Notes under the pieces: model-generated
The model's input: the letters and a program-made list of their open reading frames with translations, nothing else
Told to the model about the DNA's origin: nothing
Database searches by the model: none
Position numbers and translations under genes: made by a program
Shown: in pieces, positions 8,589 to 17,168 of the stretch
Layout of the letters: each line of letters starts with the position of its first letter
Position numbering within the stretch: position 1 is the first letter of the stretch
Assembly (NCBI RefSeq): GCF_013402875.1
Contig: NZ_CP058579.1
Coordinates: 2,666,001 to 2,730,000, forward strand
DNA: 64,000 nucleotides
Reading direction: 5' to 3'
Source of the DNA: Halorarum salinum
Lineage (GTDB): Archaea; Halobacteriota; Halobacteria; Halobacteriales; Haloferacaceae

Positions 8589-9077
8589 ATGGCTGGAACC
8601 ATCGAAGTGCTCGTCCCCGGTGGCCAGGCCAACCCCGGCCCGCCGCTCGGGCCGGAGCTTGGCCCGACCCCGGTGGACGTGCAGGCGGTCGTGCAGGAGA
8701 TCAACGACCAGACGACCGCGTTCGACGGCATGGAAGTGCCCGTCACCGTGGAGTACGAGGACGACGGCTCGTTCACCATCGACGTGGGGGTCCCGCCGAC
8801 CTCCGAACTCGTCAAGGACGAGGCCGGCTTCGAGACCGGTTCGGGCGAGCCCCACGAGAACTTCGTCGCGGACATCTCGGTCGAACAGCTGAAGAAGATC
8901 GCCGAGCAGAAGCAGTCGGACCTGCTCTCGTACGACGTGAAGAACGCGGCCAAGGAGGTCGCGGGCACCTGCGTCACCCTCGGGGTCACCATCGAGGGCG
9001 AGGACGCGCGCACCTTCAAGGAGCGCGTCGACTCGGGCGAGTACGACGACGTCCTCGCGGAAGAAGCGGCGGCCTAG
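8589..9077 (+). CDS. rpl11: Ribosomal protein uL11
   Basis: Large-subunit stalk-base protein of 162 residues that binds the GTPase-associated region of 23S rRNA. The N-terminal domain has the L11 signature (GGQANPGPPLGPELGPTPVD), the middle has FTIDVGVPPTSELVKDEAG, and the C-terminal rRNA-binding domain has YDVKNAAKEVAGTCVTLGV. It ends in an acidic tail. It has its own TATA box and is separated from L1 by 292 bases, as in other haloarchaea where L11 and L1-L10-L12 are separate transcripts. The ATG fits leaderless initiation. Confidence 0.97.
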   Translation: MAGTIEVLVPGGQANPGPPLGPELGPTPVDVQAVVQEINDQTTAFDGMEVPVTVEYEDDGSFTIDVGVPPTSELVKDEAGFETGSGEPHENFVADISVEQLKKIAEQKQSDLLSYDVKNAAKEVAGTCVTLGVTIEGEDARTFKERVDSGEYDDVLAEEAAA

Positions 9078-9274
9078 TTCTCCCCTCCGTTTCCGTCGTT
9101 TCCGCCCCGGGAGCTGCCGCACCGTCGGACCATGGGTCCTCCGTCGAGGAGCGGGACGACCTCGGGGTCCGAGGGTTCGAGGACGAGCACACGGTCCAGG
9201 GTAGACGAATTCCGGGTCCGTGCGGCCGCGAGCCCTCGTGCGGGGGCACCACACGCGCTTCAACGCTTCGACGG

Positions 9275-9282
9275 TCTTAAGT
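9275..9282 (+). promoter_or_regulatory. TATA-like box of the L1-L10-L12 operon
   Basis: The stretch tcttaagt at 9275-9282 would place transcription start near 9302, giving a leader of about 70 nt before the L1 start codon at 9370. No gene is seen in the rest of 9078-9369. Confidence 0.55.
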
Positions 9283-9303
9283 GGCGCATGACCGTCCGTT
9301 CCG

Positions 9304-9360
9304 GTGAGACAGGCGTACGCCTGTTTCACTGACCCGTAGGAGCATTCCTGCGTACTACGG
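9304..9360 (+). promoter_or_regulatory. Structured leader of the L1 operon, candidate L1 autoregulatory site
   Basis: Two stem-loops can form. Bases 9304-9316 pair with 9317-9329 (gtgagacaggcgt against acgcctgtttcac, one G-U pair). Then ccgtag at 9334-9339 pairs with ctacgg at 9355-9360, enclosing an internal gagcattcctgcgta. The second stem ends exactly at the ribosome binding site ggaggtga (9359-9366), so a bound protein could block translation. Archaeal L1 is known to repress its own operon by binding a leader that mimics its 23S rRNA site; assigning that role here is inference. Confidence 0.6.
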
Positions 9361-9369
9361 AGGTGAAAG

Positions 9370-10007
9370 ATGGCAGATTCAATAGAGGACGCAGTGATCC
9401 AGGCGCTGGAGAACGCCCCACCTCGCAACTTCCGCGAGACCGTGGACTTGGCGATCAACCTCCGCGACCTGGACCTCAACGACCCGTCGAATCGAGTCGA
9501 CGACGAGGTCGTCCTTCCGGGCGGAACCGGACAGGACACCCAGATCGTCGTCATCGCGGAGGGCGAGACCGCCCTCCGTGCGGAAGACGTCGCCGACGAC
9601 GTCCTGTCGGGCAGCGACCTGCAGGACCTCGCCGACGAGGAGAACGAGGCCAAGGACCTCGCGGACGACACCGACTTCTTCATCGCCGAGGCCGACATGA
9701 TGCAGAACGTCGCGTCCACCCTCGGACGCATCCTGGGGCCGCGCGGCAAGATGCCGACGCCGCTCCAGCCCGACGACGACGTCGTCGAGACCGTCAACCG
9801 CATGAAAAACACCGTCCAGCTTCGGTCCCGCGACCGGCGCACGTTCCACACGCGCGTCGGCGCACAGGACATGTCCGCCGAGGAGATCGCGGGCAACATC
9901 GACGTCATCGTCCGCCGGCTGGAGGCGGACCTCGAGAAGGGGCCGCTCAACATCGACGGCATCTACGTCAAGACGACGATGGGGCCGTCCGTGGAGGTGC
10001 CCGTCTG

Positions 10008-10008
<1 letters not shown>
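9370..10008 (+). CDS. rpl1: Ribosomal protein uL1
   Basis: A 212-residue L1 protein of the large-subunit L1 stalk. Family features are [18 protein letters not shown], the [12 protein letters not shown] motif and the C-terminal domain ending [13 protein letters not shown]. It is the first gene of the L1-L10-L12 operon and is preceded by a strong ribosome binding site (ggaggtga) inside a structured leader. Besides its structural role, archaeal L1 is a translational repressor of its own operon. Its stop codon overlaps the start of L10 (TGATG), which suggests translational coupling. Confidence 0.97.
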
Positions 10009-11045
<1,037 letters not shown>

Positions 11046-11063
11046 CGACGGAGATTCACAACA

Positions 11064-11402
11064 ATGGAATACGTTTACGCTGCACTCATCCTGAACGAGA
11101 CGGACGAAGAGATCAACGAGGACAACGTCACGGCGGTGCTTGAGGCCGCCGGCGTCGACGTCGAGGAGTCCCGCGTCAAGGCGCTCGTCGCCGCGCTGGA
11201 GGACGTCGACATCGAGGAGGCCATCGAGACGGCCGCCGCCGCGCCCGCCGCGGGCGCCGCGGGCGGCGCCGCCGGTGGCGCCGAGGAGGCCGAGGCCGAC
11301 GAGGAGGACGAGGCCGAGGAGGAAGCAGAGGCCGAGGAAGCGGCCGACGAGGACGAGGAAGAGGAGGCCAGCGGCGAGGGCCTCGGCGACCTGTTCGGCT
11401 GA
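11064..11402 (+). CDS. rpl12: Ribosomal protein P1/L12 (stalk)
   Basis: A 112-residue archaeal P1-type stalk protein. It starts [19 protein letters not shown], has the helical dimerisation domain to about residue 58, an Ala/Gly-rich hinge, and a highly acidic tail ending GEGLGDLFG. The tail recruits EF1A, EF2 and other translation GTPases. It is the third gene of the L1 operon. The shared C-terminal motif with L10 is expected for this pair. Confidence 0.97.
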   Translation: MEYVYAALILNETDEEINEDNVTAVLEAAGVDVEESRVKALVAALEDVDIEEAIETAAAAPAAGAAGGAAGGAEEAEADEEDEAEEEAEAEEAADEDEEEEASGEGLGDLFG

Positions 11403-11559
11403 AGCGGCACTCCACACGCAGTTCCGATTTTCTTTCGCGCCCGGACCCGTAGCGGCCGGTCTTTCGGACGGACTGGACCGAACCATGGTACCGGCACCGC
11501 CGACTGTGACCCGAGCGACGGCGAACCTTTACGACCGATAACGGGACCACTCCGGCGCG

Positions 11560-12450
11560 ATGCTCCCCGCCCTCCCGGAGGCGACGCTCCTCCCGCTGGC
11601 CTACACGGTCGCTGACTGCGCGCTCGGCACCGCGAGTGGTCTGCTCCCGGGACTCCACGCGAACAACTTCGCGCTCCTCCTCGCCGCGACGGCGCCAGCG
11701 ATCGACGCGCCGCCGCTCGCGCTCGGCTGCGCGATGCTCGCGGCCGGGATGGTCCACACGTTCCTCGACGTGGTCCCGGCGCTGGCGCTCGGGGTCCCCG
11801 ACGCCGCGATGGCAGCGAGCGCGCTCCCTGGGCACAGGCTGGTCATCGAGGGGAGGGGCCGCGAGGCGCTCCGGCTCTCCGCGCTCGGCAGCGGCGCCGC
11901 CGTCGCGCTCGCGGTTCCGGCCGCCGTGCCGCTCACGGCCGCGATGGAGGTGGCGTATCCGACGCTCCGGGCGTGGCTCCCGCTCGTCCTCCTCGGGGTC
12001 GTGCTCGCGCTGCTCCTGACGGAGCCGACCCGGGTGGCTCGCGCGGGGGGACTGCTCTCGGCGACGCTCGCCACCGCGCTCGGGGCGGTCGCGCTCGACG
12101 CCGTCCCGGGGGGACCGCTTCCGTCGGGAGGAGTCCTCGCTCCGCTGTTCGCGGGGCTGTTCGGCGCGCCCGTCCTCGTCGACGCGCTGCACGGCGAGGG
12201 CGTCCCGCCGCAGGCCGACGCGCGCATCGCGCTCGCCCGGCGGTCGACAGGGGCCGCGGCGCTGGCCGGGACGGGCGCCGGAGCGGCGGTCGGCTACCTC
12301 CCCGGCGTCTCCGCGGGCGTCGCCTCGACGCTCGCGCTGCCGGCGACCGCCGGCGAGGACCCGGCGCGGGAGTACCTCGTCGCCACCAGCGGCGCCAACA
12401 CGGCGACGGCCGTCTTCGTCCTACTGGCAACACTGCGAAGTAACACCTAA
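11560..12450 (+). pseudogene. TctA/DUF112-type membrane permease, 5' part, truncated by element insertion
   Basis: The N-terminal 286 codons of an archaeal tripartite-tricarboxylate-type (TctA/DUF112) membrane protein. The reading frame has many hydrophobic segments, an early SGLLPGLHANNFA and the NTATAVF segment at the break. After the codons for AVF at the att core (12408-12418) the frame continues only ten codons into the element and stops at 12450, giving 296 residues. The rest of the gene, beginning again with AVF and then ALFAFTALGTPRSG, lies at 20078-20452. The joined protein would be about 407 residues. A TATA-like box (cctttacg, about 11526-11533) suits leaderless initiation at 11560. 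Whether the truncated product is made or works is unknown. Confidence 0.9.
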
Positions 12451-12459
12451 GCACACTGC
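12408..12459. repeat. Left attachment site (attL): 11-bp core and inner sites
   Basis: The core ggccgtcttcg is at 12408-12418. Twelve bases inside it stands CACTGCGAA at 12431-12439, which recurs in inverted orientation inside the right end (20052-20060). CACTGC occurs again at 12454-12459. These look like integrase binding sites; that role is inference from symmetry and position. Confidence 0.75.
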
Positions 12460-12487
12460 CGGTGACACCCACGCGAGATACCCTCCC

Positions 12488-13831
12488 ATGGCCACCACCC
12501 CCCGCGAAGACCTCGCCCGCGAAAAGAAGACCATCGAAACGCTCGCCGCTGACGGTACGATCACCGACGAGTACCGCGACGCCCTCCTCGAATGGGCCGA
12601 CGCCCTCGACGACAAGACCGTCCGGCACAAGTACCGCGACGACGATGGGAACGTAACGACGTTCAGCCTCGGCACCATCGAAACCTATCTGGCGGACATC
12701 CGCCGCTACTGTGCCGAGCGGGACCTGGACCTGACCACCAGCACCGCCGACGAGTTCAACGACTGGATGGACACCATCCACGACGCCGAAGGATCGCCGG
12801 GAGCAGTCACCCTGAGTAAGTGTCAGAGTGCCGTGAAGACCTTCTACCGCTACCACGATCTCGGCGTGGACCCTGCCGACATCCACGTCTACAACGCGAA
12901 GTCCGAACCCCGGCACGACGAGACGGACCTGTTCACCGAGGAGGAGGTGGACGCACTCCGTCGCGCCTGCGGTGCCAGCGGCTCGTCCGTCCGCAACCGC
13001 GCCTTTCTGGAATTGCTCATCTTCACCAGCCAGCGCATCGGCGCCCTGCTGACCCTCCGCATCAAAGATGTGGACCTGAACCCGTCGAACGGCGGCAGTG
13101 CCTCCATCTACCTCAACGCCGACTACGACAAGGAGTATGGCGGGTTGAAAGGGGCGCGCTGCCGTGGTCGAAGGCGGCCCATCTTCGGCGCCCGGAAGTA
13201 CGTTCGCGACTGGTTGCTGTACCACCCCGAGGGGGACGACCCTAACGCGTGGCTGTTCATCGGTGATCCGTCCCACTGGAAGACCGATCCCGACGACCAC
13301 TGGGCCGAATCGTCCGCCCAACAGGCCCTCCAGCGGATTGCCGAGCAGGCCGGCGTCACGAAGCCGGTGGACCCCACCAACTTCCGGAACTACTGCGCGA
13401 CGGTGCTGAACCGAGACTGCAACCTCGACAACGACACGATCCGGATGCTGATGGGCCACAGCGAAACCAGCACCACCCTCGAACAGACGTACCAGCACTT
13501 GGTCAACGACGACTACATCCGGAAGGCCGAGGAGAAGACGGGCTACCGGGACGCCGAGGAACCAAAATCGTTCACGCCCGACACCTGCCCAACCTGCGGC
13601 GAACTCCTCGACAGCCACTGGCGGCAGTGCCCGAGTTGCCAGGAAGTGTTCGGCCCGAGCGACGACTTCGAGGAACAGCTTGCTGCTCGGCGGGACGAGG
13701 CCGCCGACGTTGGCCTCGCCGCCTACGCCGACGGCGACGAGTTCGGTGCTCGGGTCGCCGCAGCCTTCCGGGAGGCCGGCGCCGACCCCGAGGCGTGGCT
13801 CGACGCATTTTACGCGGCGGGCAACCCCTAA
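12488..13831 (+). CDS. Tyrosine recombinase (integrase) with C-terminal zinc ribbon
   Basis: A 447-residue phage/plasmid-type integrase, 70 bases from the left core. The N-terminal SAM-like core-binding domain spans about 1-140. The catalytic domain has Arg183 (SQRIGALL), then NFRNYCAT with Arg300, His324 in MGHSETST and the nucleophile Tyr335 (EQTYQH). The usual His of the HxxR motif is replaced: the segment reads TNFR. A zinc ribbon follows (CPTC at 367-370, CPSC at 381-384) and then an acidic tail. It would catalyse integration and excision at the 11-bp core. Position and orientation next to attL are typical. Confidence 0.93.
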   Translation: MATTPREDLAREKKTIETLAADGTITDEYRDALLEWADALDDKTVRHKYRDDDGNVTTFSLGTIETYLADIRRYCAERDLDLTTSTADEFNDWMDTIHDAEGSPGAVTLSKCQSAVKTFYRYHDLGVDPADIHVYNAKSEPRHDETDLFTEEEVDALRRACGASGSSVRNRAFLELLIFTSQRIGALLTLRIKDVDLNPSNGGSASIYLNADYDKEYGGLKGARCRGRRRPIFGARKYVRDWLLYHPEGDDPNAWLFIGDPSHWKTDPDDHWAESSAQQALQRIAEQAGVTKPVDPTNFRNYCATVLNRDCNLDNDTIRMLMGHSETSTTLEQTYQHLVNDDYIRKAEEKTGYRDAEEPKSFTPDTCPTCGELLDSHWRQCPSCQEVFGPSDDFEEQLAARRDEAADVGLAAYADGDEFGARVAAAFREAGADPEAWLDAFYAAGNP

Positions 13832-13845
13832 CGCGGCAGCGGCCA

Positions 13846-14121
13846 TCACACCGGTCCTCCGTCCGGCCCGGGACCGCCGCACCGCGGCGGCAGCGGGAAC
13901 CCCGCTACGGCCGCGTCTACCGCGTCGGGACACTCGCCGCACGATACGGCCGTCACGTAGCGAATAGCGGCCGCAATCTCGTCCTCGCCGTCGTCCTCCC
14001 ACTCGGCAGTCTTCGCCAGCACCGCCTCCGGGTCCTCGCGGAAGAACAGCAGTGGGTCCGCCGCGTCCGCCGCGTTCAGGTGTCCGCTCCCGTTTCGAAC
14101 TTCATTCGTATTTCCGCTCAT
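13846..14121 (-). CDS. Small acidic protein of unknown function in the element
   Basis: A 91-residue open frame (ATG 14121) with no family I recognise. It is acidic (EDPEAVLAKTAEWEDDGEDE) and ends in a Pro/Gly-rich tail with two cysteines (SCGEC) in the middle. It converges on the integrase with a 14-base gap, and the stretch upstream is the hairpin-rich non-coding region. Codon use suits a real gene, but the evidence is only length, composition and position. Confidence 0.55.
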   Translation of the reverse strand: MSGNTNEVRNGSGHLNAADAADPLLFFREDPEAVLAKTAEWEDDGEDEIAAAIRYVTAVSCGECPDAVDAAVAGFPLPPRCGGPGPDGGPV

Positions 14122-14163
14122 TTGTGGCCGAAACGACCAGTCTAACGGCCGAAACCCGGACAT

Positions 14164-14764
14164 CGACCCAACCGGAAAGGCTTAGAGACTCGGCTCCGTT
14201 GATGAAACTGAGTCACCTCAAGGCTGGCTCGTCGTCGTGCGTCCGAGGTCAGTTTCCCCCGTGTGGACGAGGGACCTCGGACGGCGTTTTCCGTGCGCTC
14301 GCGTTCTGAGTCGCTTCATCCGAACCTCCCACGGCACCCGTAATAACCGTTATCGGACCTGGAAACTCAACTTGTGTTGTAATACAACCTGGATTGCCCT
14401 GTGGTGAGGAGAAGAGTGGGGACCGTCCCCGCGCGGGGGTAGACGGGGGAGTGGGAGTGGAAGCGAGGGGAGAAAAGCAGCGCCGCTGCGGCCTCCACGC
14501 GAGGACTATCCCCGAGGGACGTGGCGGACTGTGATACCCGCCACGCCTGCCACTACGTCAATGAGCAAACGACGTATGGGGGATCACATGACGTGCGATG
14601 AGCACGTCACGCGACCACACCGTGGGGGAACATGACGCCGGTTAGTCCGCGGTACACTTACCTGTTCAGCAAGTGGTATGACCGCCCGCGCTTTGCTCGC
14701 CCCACACACGTGGGGGTCATCGCATGGCAGGCGGGTGGGCGACGCATCTCCCCCCACTCCACGC
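14164..14764. other. Non-coding 600-bp region dense in inverted repeats, candidate replication origin or control region
   Basis: No gene seen. Inverted repeats: 14240-14250 with 14273-14283 (perfect 11-bp arms cgtccgaggtc/gacctcggacg), inside a possible outer pair gatgaa 14201-14206 with ttcatc 14315-14320; 14343-14353 (ataac c gttat); 14376-14388 (gttgta a tacaac); 14477-14489 (gcagcg c cgctgc); 14520-14527 with 14538-14545 (cgtggcgg/ccgccacg); 14589-14609 (tgacgtgc, 5-nt loop, gcacgtca). Rolling-circle origins usually have a nick site in such a hairpin, and the element encodes an HUH Rep. The function is inferred. Confidence 0.5.
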
Positions 14765-15559
14765 TTACTCGGCGCGCACCTCGTCTTGGGCGGCCTCGGG
14801 GGGGACCGACCACCGCGTGACCGGCTCGCGAGCAACCTCCTCCTCGGCCGCCAGCACGTCCGCGTAGCTGGACACGGGGATGTCGCCGGGAGCACGCGGC
14901 ACGTCCTCCTCGCGGTCGAGCAACGCCGTGAGCACGTCCTCACGCTCGGCGAGGAACGCGTCGGCGTCAAACCGCCGGTCGTACCGCTTGACCGCGGCCG
15001 CGTCGTACAGCAGCCCCCGGATGTCGGCGCTCGTGAGCGGCCCGCGCTCGCGAACGTCGCGAACGAGGTCAACGAACGCCTGCCGCGGCGCGCGGCCGTC
15101 ACGCCCACGGAGGGGAACGCGGTGCTCATCCAGCACGCGCTCCACGCGAGGGCGGAGCCGGTCACGAATCTCAGACAGGGGAACCACGTGCTCGGGGTCG
15201 AACGCGTCCGGGTCGACGCCATCGGCAGCGAAGCGGTAGCCGACGGACTCGTCGGCCTCGACGCCCGGAAGCGTACGGAGCGCCGGGTCGCCCACGTCGG
15301 ACCACCACTGCCGAGCCTCGACGTACTGCCCCTGCTGCGGCGCGCTCACGCCGTGGGATGTGAAGAAGGTTCGGAGCTCGCCGCCCGTCGCCTCGCCGCG
15401 CTCCTGGAGGTAGTCGATCGCGCGGCAGATCGAGTGCTCGGTCTTCGTCGACGCGGGTGGCCGCCCGGGAACGTCCGCGCGCTCCGCGACCGCCGCGCGG
15501 GCGGCCTCGGCCGTGAGGCCCCACGTGTCAGCGTCCGCCGGGCGCCCGTCCGTGCTCAT
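14765..15559 (-). CDS. Unknown protein of the element, 264 residues
   Basis: Soluble, acidic protein with no family I recognise. The first third contains TEHSICRAIDYLQERGEATGGELRTFF, which has the look of a winged-helix segment, and a second similar segment lies near ERGPLTSADIRGLLYDAAAV. A DNA-binding or replication-linked role is possible but unproven. It overlaps the upstream ribbon-helix-helix-like gene by four bases (ATGA), so the two are translated together. The following 600 bases are non-coding and rich in hairpins. Confidence 0.7.
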   Translation of the reverse strand: MSTDGRPADADTWGLTAEAARAAVAERADVPGRPPASTKTEHSICRAIDYLQERGEATGGELRTFFTSHGVSAPQQGQYVEARQWWSDVGDPALRTLPGVEADESVGYRFAADGVDPDAFDPEHVVPLSEIRDRLRPRVERVLDEHRVPLRGRDGRAPRQAFVDLVRDVRERGPLTSADIRGLLYDAAAVKRYDRRFDADAFLAEREDVLTALLDREEDVPRAPGDIPVSSYADVLAAEEEVAREPVTRWSVPPEAAQDEVRAE

Positions 15560-15861
15560 TCGCGACGGGCCTCGCTGAGCGCCTCGCGCAAGGCGTCGGC
15601 GTCGCCGTTGAAGTCCGCGGGGTCAAGATCGAACTCGACCTCGAGATACTCCGTCGGGGAGTAGCCGCGCTCCTCGAGGGCGCGCAGATCGCGGACGGTC
15701 AGCACCGACTCGGCGAGCCGGTCCGGGGCGGGCGCGGCGAGCGGGTCCGGATCGAGCTCATTCAGGAGGCGCGTGATGGTCGCGCCGAGCGTTTCTCCCG
15801 GACGGCGGTGGTGAGCGAGCTGTTCGAGCGTCGAATTGGGAACAGTGATGTTCTTGGTCAT
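15556..15861 (-). CDS. Ribbon-helix-helix-like small protein
   Basis: A 101-residue protein starting MTKNITVPNSTLEQLAHHRR, followed by GETLGATITRLLNEL. This beta-strand then two-helix pattern resembles CopG/VapB-type antitoxins and haloarchaeal RHH regulators. The C-terminal half (about 45-101) is acidic and contains RDLRALEERGYSPTEYLEVEF. I chose the ATG at 15861, because the longer frame is arginine-rich upstream. It starts a two-gene unit with the 264-residue protein. No toxin partner with a known fold is recognisable, so an autoregulator of element genes is as likely as an antitoxin. Confidence 0.65.
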   Translation of the reverse strand: MTKNITVPNSTLEQLAHHRRPGETLGATITRLLNELDPDPLAAPAPDRLAESVLTVRDLRALEERGYSPTEYLEVEFDLDPADFNGDADALREALSEARRE

Positions 15862-16288
15862 GGTCGGGTGGGGGCCAGAGTGGTCCGACCGTCTCGTCTC
15901 GTCGTTCGCAGCGGCAACGCCAACGGCGCGACTCGTGGCTTGGAAACTCCTACGTCGCACACGACCATAAGTACCATTATACGGATAGTACCCACATGGC
16001 AGACAGACGTAGACCGGACACTATTCCTGTCTTACGACCGATACAACCACACCCCCCACCACCGGCGCCGGCGTCGGCATCAGCGTCCCACGTTGTCGCC
16101 GCCGCCGGCCCCGTCTCGTCGCCTGTGGGCGGCCCCCACCCCGGCGGGCGTGAGTACCATCCTCGGACAGCTCGACGGCAGTGGTGGGGCGCACCGGGGC
16201 TCCAGCAGCGCCCGAGGACGAGGACGTATTCCGAGGCGAATACGGTCGTATTCGCACCCGCCGACTTGTCACGACGGCCGCATGTCGC
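15862..16288. other. Non-coding interval with operator-like inverted repeats
   Basis: No gene I would accept. On the minus strand an AT-rich box (CGTATAATGG, about 15973-15982) may drive the RHH operon. A perfect inverted repeat lies at 16236-16255: gcgaatacg, two bases, cgtattcgc. It is the strongest palindrome in this interval and could bind a regulator. Confidence 0.5.
16236..16255. repeat. Perfect 9-bp inverted repeat with 2-bp spacer
   Basis: Arms gcgaatacg (16236-16244) and cgtattcgc (16247-16255). It lies just downstream of the gene at 16289-16576, in the interval upstream of the RHH operon. Likely a protein-binding site of the element; its target is unknown. Confidence 0.6.
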
Positions 16289-16576
16289 TCAAAATTGGAA
16301 GGGGTCGGGCTCGGAGTCCGCCTCCTCCTCGTCGCGCGCAAGCAGGCGCCACGTCGACGCCGCGTTGCACGTCGCCTTCACCCACGAGATCCTGACACGT
16401 TCATTCGCCGGCGACCTGACGCGACCCGACTCGACCTTCCGCGCGGACTCGCGCAGCGCTAACTCCACAAGCGCCAGCACCTCGTCCCGATCCATCCGCT
16501 CGACCTCGTCACCGCCCGGCACCCCGTCCGAAGACACAGACTCTGACTCTGAAGATGAAGATGAGGAATCTACCAT
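16289..16576 (-). CDS. Small conserved haloarchaeal plasmid/provirus protein
   Basis: A 95-residue protein with a Ser/Glu-rich N-terminus and a conserved-looking core at about 45-85: ARKVESGRVRSPANERVRI, then SWVKATCNAASTWRLLARD. From memory, similar small proteins are common on haloarchaeal plasmids and proviruses without known function. The ATG is at 16576. It is on the minus strand like most of the element, and a possible small frame at 16590-16820 ends 13 bases upstream of it. Confidence 0.65.
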   Translation of the reverse strand: MVDSSSSSSESESVSSDGVPGGDEVERMDRDEVLALVELALRESARKVESGRVRSPANERVRISWVKATCNAASTWRLLARDEEEADSEPDPFQF

Positions 16577-16589
16577 TGCTAACTACCGC

Positions 16590-16820
16590 CTATGTGTACC
16601 ATCGATTTGGGCGAATATAACCGCTGTGGGACGCTCCATGCCCGAATCCGGCAGCAGGACATCCCCAGGGGGGATGGCTCGCCACACCTTCCGACCGGCG
16701 CGCATAGAACGCAGTGGGCTCGGTGTCGAGGCCGTCCTCGCGCTCTCTCGCACCCAGGTACACCACCAGCGCAGTATGGGCGGGTGGATGCCCGCTAGCA
16801 TGGCCGTGCCACTGCTCCAA
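16590..16820 (-). CDS. Possible small gene or remnant upstream of the 95-residue protein
   Basis: An open frame of 76 codons from a TTG at 16820, open further upstream to a stop at 16875-16877 but without an ATG or a better start. The C-terminal part (GVASHPPWGCPAAGFGHG) has the look of a conserved motif, and the stop lies 13 bases from the next start. The lack of a good start codon means it may be a decayed gene. Low confidence. Confidence 0.3.
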   Translation of the reverse strand: MEQWHGHASGHPPAHTALVVYLGAREREDGLDTEPTAFYARRSEGVASHPPWGCPAAGFGHGASHSGYIRPNRWYT

Positions 16821-16980
16821 CTCCCCACCGATACCACGCCTATCGAGACGGGCACCCGCCTGACCGGCCTCGAATTATGAACGACCATGAACGCCTACAC
16901 CCCAACACCCCATATCCGTGAGCGGTCCGCGTGAACGAAACCGTCACCGCTGGACTACGCCGGGGTGATTCGCCGCTGCT

Positions 16981-17020
16981 CCAGTTCCCCATGGCCACCT
17001 CGCCCGATCGGGCATCAGGA
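16981..17020 (+). repeat. Imperfect 40-bp direct repeat, copy A, left of the AT-rich cargo gene
   Basis: Aligns with 18410-18450 with about eight differences over 41 positions; the last ten bases (ggcatcagga) are identical. The two copies flank the membrane-protein gene at 17169-18218. Confidence 0.6.
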
Positions 17021-17168
17021 TACCCTCGGGGCCTCGCTCAACCTGTTCAATTGTATGGGTGCCCCCGTGAGGCATCACCGTCGAAATTCTGAATCGCTCT
17101 GGTTCCAGAACGTGGTTGATAGGATTTGTCGGAAATTATATCACGTTCGTCTACAACACGAGTACCGA

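Noticed and set aside
14161..14640. CRISPR array in the repeat-rich element region
   Set aside because: The repeats are inverted and unlike one another, with no regular spacer pattern.
16021..16341. 106-codon minus-strand frame in the element
   Set aside because: Arginine/serine/threonine-rich without structure, overlapping the palindrome and the end of the better 95-residue gene.
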